From Excoecaria cochinchinensis (lineage: Eukaryota > Streptophyta > Magnoliopsida > Malpighiales > Euphorbiaceae): 64,000 nt of DNA. Below, piece after piece: positions 12,056 to 23,941 of this stretch. Position 1 is the first letter of the stretch. Every line of letters begins with the position of its first letter. The notes under the pieces were generated by a model. That model saw only the letters and a list, made by a program, of their open reading frames with translations. It did no database searches and was not told the DNA's origin. The translations under genes were made by a program, and so were the position numbers. Location of the stretch: positions 1,576,001 to 1,640,000 of the forward strand of contig CANTUQ010000070.1 in assembly GCA_947683425.1 (NCBI GenBank). Reading direction: 5' to 3'.

Positions 12056-12830
12056 ATGACTTAAAGATAATGCTCCGAAAAGCCTGAGAATGCCTTTAAA
12101 TAAAGGACTTAAAGATAATGCTCCGAAAAAACTAAGAATGCCTTAAAAAAAGAGTTAAAGATGATGCTCCGAAGAGACTGAGAATGTCTTAGGAAAAAGG
12201 ACTTAAAGATAATGCTCCGAAAAGACTGAGAATGCCTTGAAAAAAGGACTTAAAGATAATGCTCTGAAAAGACTGAGAATGCCTTAGAAAAAAGGACTTA
12301 AAGGTAATGTTTCGAAGAGACTGAGAATGCCTTGGAAAAATGACTTAAAAATAATGCTCCGAAAAGACTGAAAATGCCTTGAAAAAAGGACTTAAAGGTA
12401 ATGCTCCGAAGAGACTGAGAATGCCTTGGAAAAAGGACTTAAAGATAATGCTCCGAAAAGATTGAGAATGCCTTGGAAAAAAGGACTTAAAGATAATGCT
12501 CCGAAAAGACTGAGAATACCTTGGAAAAATGACTTAAAGATGAAGCTCCGAAGAGACTGAGAATGCCTTGGAAAAAGGACTTAAAGATGAAGCTCCGAAG
12601 AGACTGAGAATGCCTTGGAAAAAAGGACTTAAAGGTAATGCTCTGAAGAGACTGAGAATGTCTAGGAAAAAGGACTTAAAGGTAATTCTCCGAAGAGACT
12701 GAGAATGCCTTGGAAAAAAGGACTTAAAGGTAATGCTCCGAAGAGACTGAGAATGTCTTGAAAAAAGGACTTAAAAATAATGTTTCGAAAAGACTGAGAA
12801 TGCCTTGGAAAAAAGGACTTAAAGATAATG
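12056..12830 (-). repeat. Minisatellite of 46-48-bp units, about 16.5 copies
   Basis: The unit begins GGACTTAAAGATAATGCTCC and continues GAAAAGACTGAGAATGCCTT, ending in a G/A run. Units fall into two linked variants: GATAATG with CGAAAAG, and GGTAATG or GATGAAG with CGAAGAG. Such arrays in the 3' UTR are known in Ogre and other Tat-lineage elements and can seed satellites. The array ends at 12,830 in a cut unit that runs into a different, TGTATGTG-rich stretch. Confidence 0.95.
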
Positions 12831-14117
12831 GCATGTAAAATGTATGTGCAAAGCTATACACAGAAATCATGCTAAGGATTAATGTGCAAAAATTATGTGC
12901 ACACAACTATACGTGTAAAGGATTAAATGTATGTGATATGTATGCTAAACATGTGCAAAGAATTATGTGTTGCATGTATGCAGAGATTATGTACACGAAA
13001 TGTGCGCGAAGAATTGCATATGCAAGATATATACAAAGTTCATGCAAGTGTGAATGATTGTTAAATATCGTGAAAGGCCATACACGTGTGAAGTTATGCA
13101 AAGACATATGCAAAAAATTGTATACGTGGAATGCACATGAGATGCAAAAATAGATAGACCACATCCTAGGTAGTTAAGGGATTTGTTGAGGGTACTCCTC
13201 ATATTGTCTGATGCCCCCAGTGATCTAGAAGAGTATCATCTTGGTTTAGGAATTCTGACCCATAAGCTCTTCAGAGAGAACTGTCCGGTGTGCATCTTTG
13301 CCCCCCTCTGGTCAATGAGCATACGCCTTTTGTTATGAGCTGTACTGCGTTTTTTACCCGAGACGCCGACTGGTATCTTGAATTATGCACTATTTCTCCG
13401 AAGGGAGATTACTCGGGAGTAATGCCACCTTATTGCTCCAGGCATCGAAAGTCATTGTTTTAAAGGTAGTGTGTCCCTTGTGGATTTTCACACTAGTTTT
13501 TCTTTACTAGAAATGCGTCCTTTTGGGGATTTTCACATAATTTTGTGCCTAATTTTTGCTTGGAACGGACCCAATCCATTCCAGCGGCTTTTATTCATTT
13601 TATTTTTTTGTAGGACAGATTGTCTGTTTTCAGATTTTCACCCTGCCCTTTGGCTTAACTTTTGCTTAGAGAGCCAAACACGGTTCTCACACCTAATGGC
13701 CGTTTTTTTTTATATATATATTTGAAGGGTAGGAGGAGGAGCATTTGTCAAATGAAGTTTTATTATTACGGCCTTGAATGAAGCTTATTCCAGCATATGT
13801 CCTTATGCATGTCGCAGGTTTCTCTTGACCATTTAATCGTGTGTTTATGCTTAGCTTATGTATGTTTTCCTATTTATATGCACAATAGAGCAACAACAAT
13901 AATCATGTCTAGACATATGATGCAAAAACACAAGTTTTATTCAATCTCAGGGAATAACACTTTGGGCGCATTCGACTCCTGTTATCAATCAGCCCTCTCG
14001 GATTTTCTTGATTGAATATTTTCTCTCAGCCCTTAATTTTTGCAAGATCGCCTTTTTTCGATTTTTGACCCGCGAGGCATTTATTCTCTTCTTTAGATTT
14101 TTTTTTTTGACTTTAGC
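12831..14117 (-). other. 3' UTR of the Ogre-like element, no gene
   Basis: 12,831-13,160 is an irregular array of ATGTGCAAAG/ATGCAAAGA-like words. 13,160-14,117 is less AT-rich and carries remnants such as GGTGTGCATCTTTGCCCCCC, with no continuing reading frame. A 71-codon basic open frame at 13,989-14,270 (minus) runs in a different frame from the integrase it overlaps and is not considered real. Confidence 0.5.
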
Positions 14118-14830
14118 CATGGAATCTCTTGAGTCTGTCGATGCTGACTGGTTCTTTGAATTCATTTCCATCACTGTCTGTCGGAATCGCTGCTCCCATG
14201 GACAACAACTTCTTGAGAACAAATGGACCTTCACATGTCGGCTTGAATTTACCTCGTATGTCCGAAACACCTGGTCTCATCTGCTAGGAGACTAAATTTC
14301 CCTCTTTTGGCGGGTGCTTTCTGATTTCCTTATCTAATGATCAGGCAAGTCTCTTCTGATAGATCTGTTTGTAATAATGGGCTCGCAATTTATTTTTGTC
14401 TAACGTATTCAACTGCTCCTATCGTTGCTGGGTCCAGTTGGCTCCTGGAATCTCGGCTTCCATGACTTCCCTCAAGGACTTGAGCTTCACGTTGGCTAGC
14501 AACACTGCTTCCTTCCCATACACCAAAGGATAAGGTGTGGCATTTGTATAGGTTCTGATAGTGGTTTTTTAGCCCCATAATGTAAAAGGCAACTTCTCTT
14601 TGCAATCCTTATAGTTCTGGGCCATTTTGGGTAAAATATTCTTAACATTCTTGTTGGCCACTTCAACCACCCCATTGGCCTACGGGCGATACGAAAAATA
14701 CTTATGATGCTCAAAGCATTTACTTTTAGAGTAGTTTCTTGGTTTCAGCCATAAATTGGACCCCGTTATTAGACACAACATGGTGCGGAAGACTGCATCA
14801 AATTCTTCTCAATGAACTTTGCCATATCTA
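14118..14830 (-). pseudogene. Integrase C-terminal half, Ogre-like Ty3/gypsy (decayed)
   Basis: Reading the minus strand across several frames gives the pieces DNxVQF-like, SYRPxANGxVEVANKN, LPKMAQNYKDCKEKLPF, PLVYGKEAVL and a C-terminal GNEFKEPVSTDRLKRFHG. In that order these are the last part of the catalytic core (with the final Glu of the D,D,E triad in ANGVVE) and the C-terminal domain of a Tat/Ogre-type integrase. The first catalytic Asp and the zinc-binding N-terminus are missing: upstream sequence stops at about 14,830 in a pyrimidine tract. In-frame stops and frameshifts show the gene is dead. Confidence 0.75.
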
Positions 14831-15002
14831 CGTATCGATTCTTTCCCTTCTCTCTCTTTTGTTTTCTTTTTTTTTTCCTCTTTGTTTTTTCTTTTTCTTC
14901 TTTTTTTTGTTTATTTATTTTCTTTTCATTTCATTTTTTTTATGGATAAGCTTTGTTTAAATCTTGATATTTTACACATACACGCACTTCTCTTCTTAAC
15001 TA
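14831..15002. other. T/C-rich tract at the site of the internal pol deletion
   Basis: A pyrimidine-rich run (about 14,835-14,945) joins the integrase half to the start of RT. Nearly all of RT, RNase H and the integrase N-terminus, normally about 2 kb or more, is missing at this spot. Confidence 0.6.
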
Positions 15003-15215
15003 TTGGGGGCAACATTGACCAACCCAGTTGGGCATTGCACTTCGATAAGAAATTTTGCTCCGTTTCTGCTTGTGGATCTCTCCTTTTAACCTTTTATGTC
15101 CATTCTGGCCCGAGTCTTCTGAATTTTTGCTTGATTAGTCCATGATTGGGATATGTCGGCATAGCGTGTTTAGCGACTTCACGATCATCTCCCAGCATGT
15201 CTTCATAGGTCCAAG
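15003..15215 (-). pseudogene. Reverse transcriptase N-terminal fragment, Ogre-like
   Basis: The minus strand encodes FAWTYEDMLG, then HAMPTYPNHGLIKQKFRRLG and PEWT. This is the conserved lead-in to the Ty3/gypsy RT domain (consensus FAWSYEDMPG...VKQKLRRMxPE). It ends after about 70 codons at the deletion. Immediately upstream in element orientation lies a (TA)n tract, and then the gag remnant. Confidence 0.7.
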
Positions 15216-15221
15216 CAAAGT

Positions 15222-15224
<3 letters not shown>

Positions 15225-15301
<77 letters not shown>
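15225..15301. repeat. (TA)n microsatellite, about 38 units, followed by a poly-T tract
   Basis: Perfect TA repeats followed by about 45 bases of almost pure T. An 87-codon Tyr/Ile/Phe-rich open frame across it is an artefact. Confidence 0.97.
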
Positions 15302-15318
<17 letters not shown>

Positions 15319-15442
15319 TTCTATTTTTTCTTTTTTTTTTTATCTCTCAAATTTTATCTCGCTTTAGGAGTCAGGTTGGATGCAACTAAGATGTTTTTTC
15401 CTTGAGATTGAATGAAATAATGTTTATTAAACCAATGTCTTG

Positions 15443-15505
<63 letters not shown>
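15443..15505. repeat. (ATT)n microsatellite, about 21 units
   Basis: Perfect ATT repeats inside the decayed Ogre-like pol region. Confidence 0.97.
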
Positions 15506-15649
15506 GTGCATGATGCAATAAGATATGACAATGCATACATAAGAAAAGCTCATACTATTAAAATAACTAGAGAAACAAGTGCATAGTTCAGGAACACACT
15601 TTACATCATAAAAAAATGGCATTGTAACAACTCTAATTCTTTCTTTTTT

Positions 15650-16906
15650 CCTCGAGGCCAGGCATTAATTCTTGAATGCGATCTCTTAAAGGACGAAAAT
15701 AGTCTGTTCTATGCCCAGTGTGCTAGTGATATGCATAATACCAGCCTGTTATGTGTCTAGGCTGTCCTTGGCTTGGGACAGGCCTCACTGGCAAGGATTG
15801 TAACTTCTCTTCCTTGATGAGACGGGTGAAATGCCAAGACAATGGCCTACCTGAGATAGTAAGGTAGCGCTGAGTCATTCTTGTGGCTGAGACTTCTGCT
15901 GCCCCAGCCTTGCTCCCATTACCACTGCTGCTTCCTTTGCTTTCGCCCAAGGCCAAGTTTGCGGACTTAGCTATTTTGTCCAGATGTTCGGCCTCAGCTT
16001 CGACGGCTATCTCTTTGAGCGACTACCAGTCTTTGAGTCCCTTCATCTTTAGCCCATCTTTCAGATATGGGCTGAAGTTTTTAATAAAAAGCCTGATTGG
16101 TTCGGAGTGATTGGCTTCCTCTTTATATCCATCACTCGGTTCCTCAATCGGGTCAAATACTCATGGAATAACTCTCCGGGCTTCTGCTGCAGTAGCTCTA
16201 GGTCTTTCAGGGTAACCTCCATTCTTATGCTGCAATCGTATTGCTTAAGAAATTTTTCAGTCAGCAAATCCCAATCCTCCTTAGATCTTCTATCCAACCC
16301 ATGGTACCAATCGACTATTGGACCCATCAGACTAAGGCAAAAATACCCTACCTTCTGTTTCTTTGTCAGTCCTGTACCCTTTATGATTAGGGTGTACTGC
16401 TTAACTTGTGCAAAAGGGTCCGAAGTACCAACAAATTTTGGTAGGTCTGGCATCTTAAATCTCTAGGGCAGCAGCTCTTCATCACCCAAATCTATATCTT
16501 CAGGGCTAATCCTTTTCCTTGTTGACAGCATACGCGTAATCGCTTCGATCTTTTTTTCTATTTTCCTCACTACATCATCCTCTACTTTGGGAACTTCGTT
16601 TCTCACAGCCTGAGGAATTACTAGCTCATCCTCTTCATCCACTATGAAATTATCTTTTGGGTCAGAAATTCTTTTTTGCTCAGCTGGGGCCGTTGCTCTA
16701 GGCTCAACAACTGGTTGTTGTATGGTAGCGGCTACTATAGGAGCCTCCTCCATAATAGGCAGTTCAACTTGCTCCATAGTAGGGGCTACAGGAGGTTGCC
16801 CGGCACTTGGTGCCATTTGAACAGCAATATTTTTCATCATGGCTAGTATCCTCCTTTCAAAATTCTTAAGTCTTTTGTCTAGATCCTGTGCTATCAAAGC
16901 ACCCAT
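15650..16906 (-). pseudogene. gag polyprotein of the Ogre-like element (decayed)
   Basis: Three minus-strand pieces follow one another. The N-terminal part (16,906-16,463) has a coiled-coil-like start and an acidic IVDEEDELVIP stretch. The capsid-like core (16,453-16,061) reads LPKFVGTSDPFAQVKQY...PIVDWYHGLD...DLLTEKFLKQY...LLQQKPGELFHEYLTRLR; this is the retrotransposon gag domain of Tat elements. The C-terminal part (15,956-15,650) ends in a degenerate zinc-knuckle region YYAYH...TGHRTDYFRPLRDRIQEL, where the expected second Cys (DDC) is Phe. A stop separates the first two pieces. The protein would have packaged element RNA into particles. Confidence 0.8.
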
Positions 16907-17990
16907 TTCTTATGGTAAATCTGCCATTACTGACCCTAAATATTGTTCTGAAGAAAAATCTGAACTTTCGTCCCAATCTGAACCCTATATAGGCACTAAC
17001 TCTAGCAGCTCAAACACTGGATTTCTAATTAATCGTCCACTAGAATCCCTAGACCACTTGGGCAAATGGTCTACAGTGGCTAAAAAATTAAGGAGTTAGA
17101 ATGATGCATGAATGACATGTAATGCATGATCGTGCTATGCATGGAATAAATTTATGTACATGTGAAAATTGTGTGCACATAATAGAATGTACACACACGG
17201 AATGAAATGTATGAGTTTTTATTTATTTGTCTATTTTTTTCAATTGACTTTTTTTTACGTGCGCATGAATGACACGTAATGCATGAGCATGCTGTGCAAC
17301 ATTCACAACCACATGCAGGCAAGTAGATCCTTCCACCCTTTTTACTCCCACACTCGAGGTCACGCGGTCTCTTTCTTAGGTGGGTTTAATCCATGGGTTA
17401 ACGGGGAATCCAATGGATGCGTATGGTGCATGACGAAAAACCGACAACACAACGTCTCTCAAAATGCGCATATGTATGGGTTTCGGCCATCATGTATTTA
17501 AACATTTCAATCAAATTAATGTGAACCTACCAGGGCATAAAGTCCTTTGATAGAAGACCACTTAATTTGTTTGATTTTGTTCAATATATGATGACCCACA
17601 TCACAAGCATTGTATTACGGTTCATTTTACCTAGGGGAAGTATCTATTGCCATTACATGAGCTTTGGTCAGGTGATGTTACTTTAGGGCTACCCAAGCAT
17701 GGTCCCTGCCAATGGATCTAGCTCATCACGAGTATAACGACCGATTGGGTTTCTATTTGATATACCAAAAGGTACTAGGCTTGGGCTGGTGATTATCTTT
17801 AACACTTTTCCACATTGACTGAACATAAGGTTGTGCTTTAGGAATGCACCGGGGTAGAATAAGGGTACAAACTAACATAATTTTAAGGCTCTAGCATGAT
17901 GTAATGCAAGTTTTAGAAGGGAGATGAAATTTTTGTTTCAAAAACTCAATTATACATTTTAATCAAGACACTTTCAGAGCAAAGTCAAAA
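16907..17990 (-). other. 5' leader of the Ogre-like element
   Basis: About 1.1 kb between PBS and gag. It holds imperfect repeats such as ATGAATGACA-GTAATGCATGA near 17,105 and 17,266. Some Ogre elements carry an extra ORF upstream of gag; none is recognisable here. Confidence 0.5.
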
Positions 17991-18010
17991 AGTCTCCAGT
18001 GGAGTCGCCA
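17991..18010 (-). other. Primer binding site, tRNA-Arg type
   Basis: Minus strand TGGCGACTCCACTGGAGACT lies one base inside the 5' LTR end (…GTCACA). A PBS complementary to tRNA-Arg with TGGCGACTC is established for Ogre elements. This places the 5' LTR on the high-coordinate side. Confidence 0.8.
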
Positions 18011-18011
18011 C

Positions 18012-19172
18012 TGTGACGCGCGCTGAACCGAAAAGGCCCTCGATTAGCCCGATTTTAAGGCTCGAGGGATTGGTTCGCATCATTTGATCTTGGGTAACAT
18101 GAGACATTTTGGAATCCCCACCCAATAGAACATTGGGGAAGTTCATCTAGCCTTATGAAACCTTTAGGCACCTTTGATGTATTTTGAAGTCGCCACCCAA
18201 TTTACAAGAAATTGGGAAAGGTCATCTAACCTCTATGGTCTAAACCACAGAGTGGTTCGGAACTCCACTCTTATTTATACCTTGATTAATTATAAATGAG
18301 TTTTTAGTTTTAAAAATTCCATCTATTCTCTCATGCGATTCGATGCATTTTGTTAAAGTCGCATTACAAGGACAAAAAAAAGCAATAAATGAAAGCTGTA
18401 AAGAAAACGGTAAATCAAGCAATAAATCAAGCAATAAACAAGCAAAACCATATCATTACAAGATAAGAATTGTGACAAATACAATCCCCAAATGAAAAGG
18501 AAAGGTAAATAAAATTGCCCCAAAAATAATTAATTACAAGGACCTGAAAGATATATAACATAAATCTAAACGATTAAGTAACAAAAGAGGAGACATACGT
18601 AAATTGGGATATTTATTCGGTTTAGAAACATTAGTTCCTTCATGCTCATTTAAAGAGAGATCGAAAAGTTATTTTGGCTATTGGCTTGAAAACTGGGATG
18701 AGTGATCCCATTTTTAGAAAGTTTAACTCTTCGTTTTAATTTGTGATATTTTTATATTCATTGGCTAAGATCAAGGACACTGGTCCTAATTTATTTATAA
18801 AATTCCAATTTAGTCGTAACAATATTTTTGTGATTGTTTAACTGACACGCATATGAAATAAAACTATCTTATTAACAACAATAACACGACCACACAAGTA
18901 AAGGGTTGGTAGGGTCTCACCTAATTGGCATAGTCTCCTACGCGTTGTGGCCCTTTCGTTTGCTCAAGAAAATGCTCACACAAGCAATATCGCATTTTAA
19001 GCCCCAATAAAAAAAACAACAATAAAAATATTAGAAATAATTTTAAAATCAACTAAATAATAATGAAGATAAGGGAAATATAGCATGAAATTAACACACA
19101 TACAAAAGGAATTAAGAAGCCCCACAAAACTAGCCATGCAAACATAATAATGACAAGAACAACAAGAACAAG

Positions 19173-19267
<95 letters not shown>

Positions 19268-19292
19268 CACTAATGATAATAATAGTAATGAC
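18012..19292 (-). repeat. 5' LTR of the Ogre-like element, inner part
   Basis: Begins on the plus strand with TGTGACGCGCG and carries the same landmarks as the 3' LTR up to the AAT microsatellite (19,156-19,290). There a copia element is inserted, and the LTR resumes at 27,450. The reconstructed LTR is about 2,484 bp. Confidence 0.9.
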
Positions 19293-19810
19293 TGAAGGGA
19301 AAATAACATGCCATTTGCATATATGAAGGTAACATAAACGGGTTATATGCTACCTACCTCTTGTAACGCGAGTACTTTGACATAAGCGTTAACAAGGATC
19401 CCTTCCGGCGTCACTGGTCGGGCTGATATCCACGAGTGGGATAACGACAACTAAACCACAGTCTAAAAGCCCCAATCCAACAGAGTTTCAGTATAAGAAC
19501 TTTTTCTTATCTCCTCTTCTTATCTTTACCTTAGCCCTTATAGAGAGCCTTATGCTCTTAATTAGAAGCGCTATTAATTAAGGTAATTAATAAGAAATGA
19601 CAGTTACAAAATTAATGAGAATTAAATGGGCAGTTACAACTATTAATTAAGGAATTAATATGTAACCTCCCTTATTTAATCCATTTAATTTAAGGGACAA
19701 ACCCTTAATTAAAGGACCTAATATGGAACATTTTTCATACATGTGTAATTCCTATATAGATATGGATTCGGGTCCATATCGGGAGTCATGGGCGTATCCA
19801 TACTCCGTCA
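19293..19810 (-). repeat. 3' LTR of the copia element
   Basis: Matches 26,898-27,444 apart from scattered substitutions and a missing stretch of about 25-30 bp around 19,470. The adjoining sequence on the internal side reads GTGGGAGA on the minus strand, a short polypurine tract. Confidence 0.92.
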
Positions 19811-20889
19811 TCTCCCACTCGCACATGACGTGTGACCAGCATACATCGAGAGCACTAGTGGTATACACCTGTTAGGGATATATAGCATCTCAAAAGGATG
19901 AGATCCTCTTATACACATATGCCAAACCCTAGATTGCCTTCTTACATGCACTGTTTTAACTCATGATCTTATAAAACAATTTTCGTGTTCACTATTATGT
20001 CTCTACTCATAGAAACTACAATAGGCATATCGGTGAGCCACGAAACAATTGAATGTGATCAAAAGGCTATCTTTCCCTCTTACTATATGCCATCCATCAA
20101 GTTTCAGCTTGCTTTTCTAGCCAGGTCCGCCAGGTCCAAATTATCCCATGGCCTATTAGAGACTAACTAAGCTAGCCACACTGAACCATACTTCAGGAAT
20201 AAGTTAAGGGTTCTAAGGGTCGAAAAATAGTAGTGTCTCACAATAGGGAAAGTTGAGATCAATAATATTAACTTCCAATCCCTCGGTCATATAAGCACAC
20301 ATGGTATAAAATATATGTTATGGTGTTCATTCTTTCCCTTAAAGGAGCGCATGTCTTACATTTAAAAACATATATATATAACACCATACAGAAGCGTAAG
20401 GTTACGATGCACCGAAGCATCCAACTTTAATCCACTTACTTAAGGATTACTTCTAGCCTGTTTAGAAAGAACATGGTAGTTACATTTAACTCACCATGGG
20501 ATTACATTCAATCTTTATTTGGATCTCAATCCAAAGCATACAACCTTATGTATGTCTTTATCTCGCACCTTAATAAGACAAATCTTGTAATTTCTGCAAG
20601 ATGCCACTTTTATTTTGAACAGGCTCTCAAGCAATCTCATATGTTCAAAATTTGCCTCATCTTAGTCTTTGCGAACTCATTGACAAAACTAAGATAAACA
20701 CCCTTGTGAGTGGGATACTTCTCTATCTGACATACTCAATTTCATACAAATAACAGTAAATGTTTATATATAAACATTCACACTCATGTATTGCCAACAA
20801 TAAACTTTGGTTATTATTCACAAATAATAAAGTTAAGGGATTATAAAAAAGATAACAGTACTAATTAAATTCTACGCAAACCTTGAGAT

Positions 20890-22300
20890 CTAATGTGTTT
20901 CTCAAAACACATCTCTCATTACAGGTTTACTCAATGGATCTGCATGCATAAAAACGTACTGTAAGTTCTCTTCTCCTCGTGCAACAATATCTCTTATATA
21001 TTGATACTTAATGTCGACATGCTTAGCTCTACTATAAGCTATCAACGACTGACTGTCACTAGTACCTCTGAGGCAGTTACTCTTAAATGACTCACAAACC
21101 ATTGTAGCCAAACTGTCTCTTGTACTACAGCTGAAGAAGCGACAAATTTAGCTTCCTTTGTTGATAGGGATACATAGGTTTGTTTCTTGCTACTCCATGA
21201 GATGGCACTCTTGCCAAGCAAGAATAAAAAACCTGAAATGGATTTCCTCTAATCCACATCTCCTGCCCAAACAATATCTTTGTGTTCTCTCAATTGTAGA
21301 TCCTCGCCTCAAAAATAGAGAGAATAATGAGCTGTACCTTTGAGGTATTTAAGTATCCTTTCAACTGGTTTCCAATGTGCTTCGCCTAGGTTAGATTGAT
21401 ATCTATTTACCATGCCCATTGCACAGCACATATCATGTCTTATATACAACATTGCATACATAAGACTACCCACAGCACGGGCATATGGGACGTTCTTTAT
21501 ACGTTCCATCTCCTTCGGCATCTTAGGACATATCTCTTTGCTGAGAAATTGACTCTTAGCAATAGGGGTATCAATGGACTTGCAATTTTGCATATTAAAT
21601 CATTCAATGACTTTGTTGATATATTTCTCTTAAGAAAAGAACAACAACCTTCTCGAATGATCTCTTGAAATCTTAACTTCAAGAATGTAATATGCTTGAC
21701 CCATATCTTTTATCTCAAAGTTGGATAATAACCAATCTTTGATTTCATTTACGTACCATTTGTCATTTTTAACTATAAGTATGTCGTATACATACAAAAT
21801 CAGAATAACAAATTCACTTTTAGAGCTTTTGCTATAAATGCAATGGTCTTGATCAATCATGTTGAACCCATTCGATATGATTATCTCATGAAATCTTAAA
21901 TACCATTGTCTTGAAAACTGCTTAAAGCCATAGATTGATCTCTTTAATCAGAAAACCTTATGTTCGCTTCCTATTTAAGTGAAACCTACAGGTTGATCCA
22001 TGTAGATTTCTTCATACAATTCTCCATTGAGAAAAGCAGTCCTTACATCCATTTGATGTAGCTCTAGGTCTAACCTCGCCACTATGGCCAGAATCAACTT
22101 TATGGACATAAATCTTACAACAGGTGAGAAAGTCTCTTCGTAGTCAATTCCTTCCTATTGTGTAAACCCCTTAGCGACTAACTGAGCCTTATATCTTTCG
22201 ATACTCTTTTCAGCTTATCGCTTCACTTTGAGATTCCATTTATTCCCAATTTGTGTCCTTTCAGTAGATTAACTATTTCTCAAACATGATTTGATCTCAT
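20890..22300 (-). pseudogene. Copia reverse transcriptase and RNase H (decayed)
   Basis: Minus-strand pieces give, in order, a YVYD box (21,783-21,794) in VILILYVYDILIVKND, NFEIKDMGQAYYILEVKISRD, then NVPYARAVGSLMYAMLYIRHDM and VERILKYLKGT (21,309-21,593). RNase H follows with LIAYSRAKHVDIKYQYIRDI and HADPLSKP (20,902-21,111). These are the hallmark blocks of Ty1/copia RT-RNase H. The catalytic YVDD box is changed to YVYD, which removes the first metal-binding Asp. Numerous stops separate the blocks. Confidence 0.88.
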
Positions 22301-22739
22301 AGATGCCATTTCTTCTTCCATTGCTCTAATCCATTTTTCTTTAAATGGGCATGAAAGAGCTTCTTGAACATTTTTAGGCTATTCCTCATCTTATGGGGTA
22401 ACTAAAAGAGCTTCGTTCGAGCCTTCGATCTCAAATCGTCGGCGAGGAACACTTTTCCTTTTAGATTTTTGGAACTCTGAATCTTGATAAACATGTCTCA
22501 TATATTCATCGTAATTCAAAATGCTCCCACTGGAACTATATTCCCTTACTCCCACTAGAGTTAGGAATACCATATTCTTTACTCCCACTGGAGTCAAGAA
22601 TACTCCCATTTAAATCAGGCTCTCGAACATCCGGATCATTTGGAGGATGAGGGTCTTAACTTTCTTCCTTTAACTCTCTCTCACTCGGATGGAGTGATTT
22701 TGATAGTTCCTTTTTCTTGAGTTTTATATAAAGTGGAAA

Positions 22740-23900
22740 CTTGATTCACTTTGCCCAAATTTAGAAATTCATTCTATAAGAATATAACAACTCGTGATCT
22801 AAATTCTGTCACACTGCCATTTTCTTTCTCACCCATGAAAATATATCTTTTTGATACTTCAGAATATCTCACATAGATACACTTTTTACCTCTTGGTCTC
22901 AAATTACCAAATTTACTTGAGGTATTATGGACGTAAATAGCACAACCCCAAGGTCATAAATGGCTTAGGTCAGGTTGTCGACCAGTCCATAACTCATAAG
23001 TTGTAAAAGTGACAGATTTTTGAGGGCACACAGTTCAGAATATATATGGCAGTCAATAAAACATCTCTCCAATAGGAGATAGGCAAATTTGCCTCTGCCA
23101 TCATAGATCTAACCATATCCAGGAGAGTCTTATTTCTCCTTTTTGCAACAATATTTTGTTGCGGAATTTTCGGAATGAACAACTGATGTTCAATCCTTTT
23201 TCATCACATGAAACTTTAAATTTATCTGTAAGATATTACCGACCTCTATCGGTTCTTAAAACTTTAATCCTTTTGTCTAATTGATTTTCAACAAAATTCA
23301 TAAAAATCTTGAAGCAACACAATGCTTCTGACTAGTGATAAATCAAATTAACATGACCATACCTAGTAGAGTCATCTATAAACGTGATGAAATAGTAAGC
23401 CCATTGCCTTGCCCTCACATTCATTTGACCACGTATGTCAGAATGAACTAACTGCAATGGAAATTTGGCTCTAGTTCATTTTTTGAATGATTTTCTAACT
23501 ATTTTTCCTTTTAGGCAATGCTCGCATCAAGCAATTCAACCTTATTTGAATTGCCTATTAAACCTTAACTGACTCTTTTGGCCAACTCGATTTGGTTTGG
23601 TTCTAGCATGCCATATTTTCACATTGTTCCCATAACTATGTGTAGAGAAAGGAATCAAAGAAAAAACTAGTTTTCTTCAAATAGTCATGGTGCACATCCA
23701 TAATAATAAAATCATTCAGCACTTTACTAGAACCATAATAATCATTTTAAGCATAAGCATGTACTGTTATCCTCAAAATGTAAATTGAAAATAAATTTCA
23801 ATAAAGCAAGAACAGAAACAGAACTCTTAACAAAGGTATCTCGATCCCTTATTACGTGGTCTATTGGTTCTGAATTCATCACCCACAAAGGATAAAATTC
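22740..23900 (-). pseudogene. Copia integrase region (decayed)
   Basis: The clearest block (22,994-23,182) reads IPQQNIVAKRRNKTLLDMVR followed by SMMAEANLPISYWRDVLLTA and YILNCVPSK. In functional copia integrases the first block is TPQQNGVAERRNR, with the catalytic Glu in VAER; here that Glu is Lys (VAKR). Upstream sequence to about 23,900 keeps fragments of the core in changing frames. Confidence 0.82.
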
Positions 23901-23941
23901 AGAACTAGATACATAAATTGCACTCACTTTTGAGTTAGAAT

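Noticed and set aside
13989..14295. Basic open frame (minus) and its plus-strand partner.
   Set aside because: They are out of frame with, or antisense to, the integrase remnant whose residues (GNEFKEPVSTDRLKRFHG) are recognisable.
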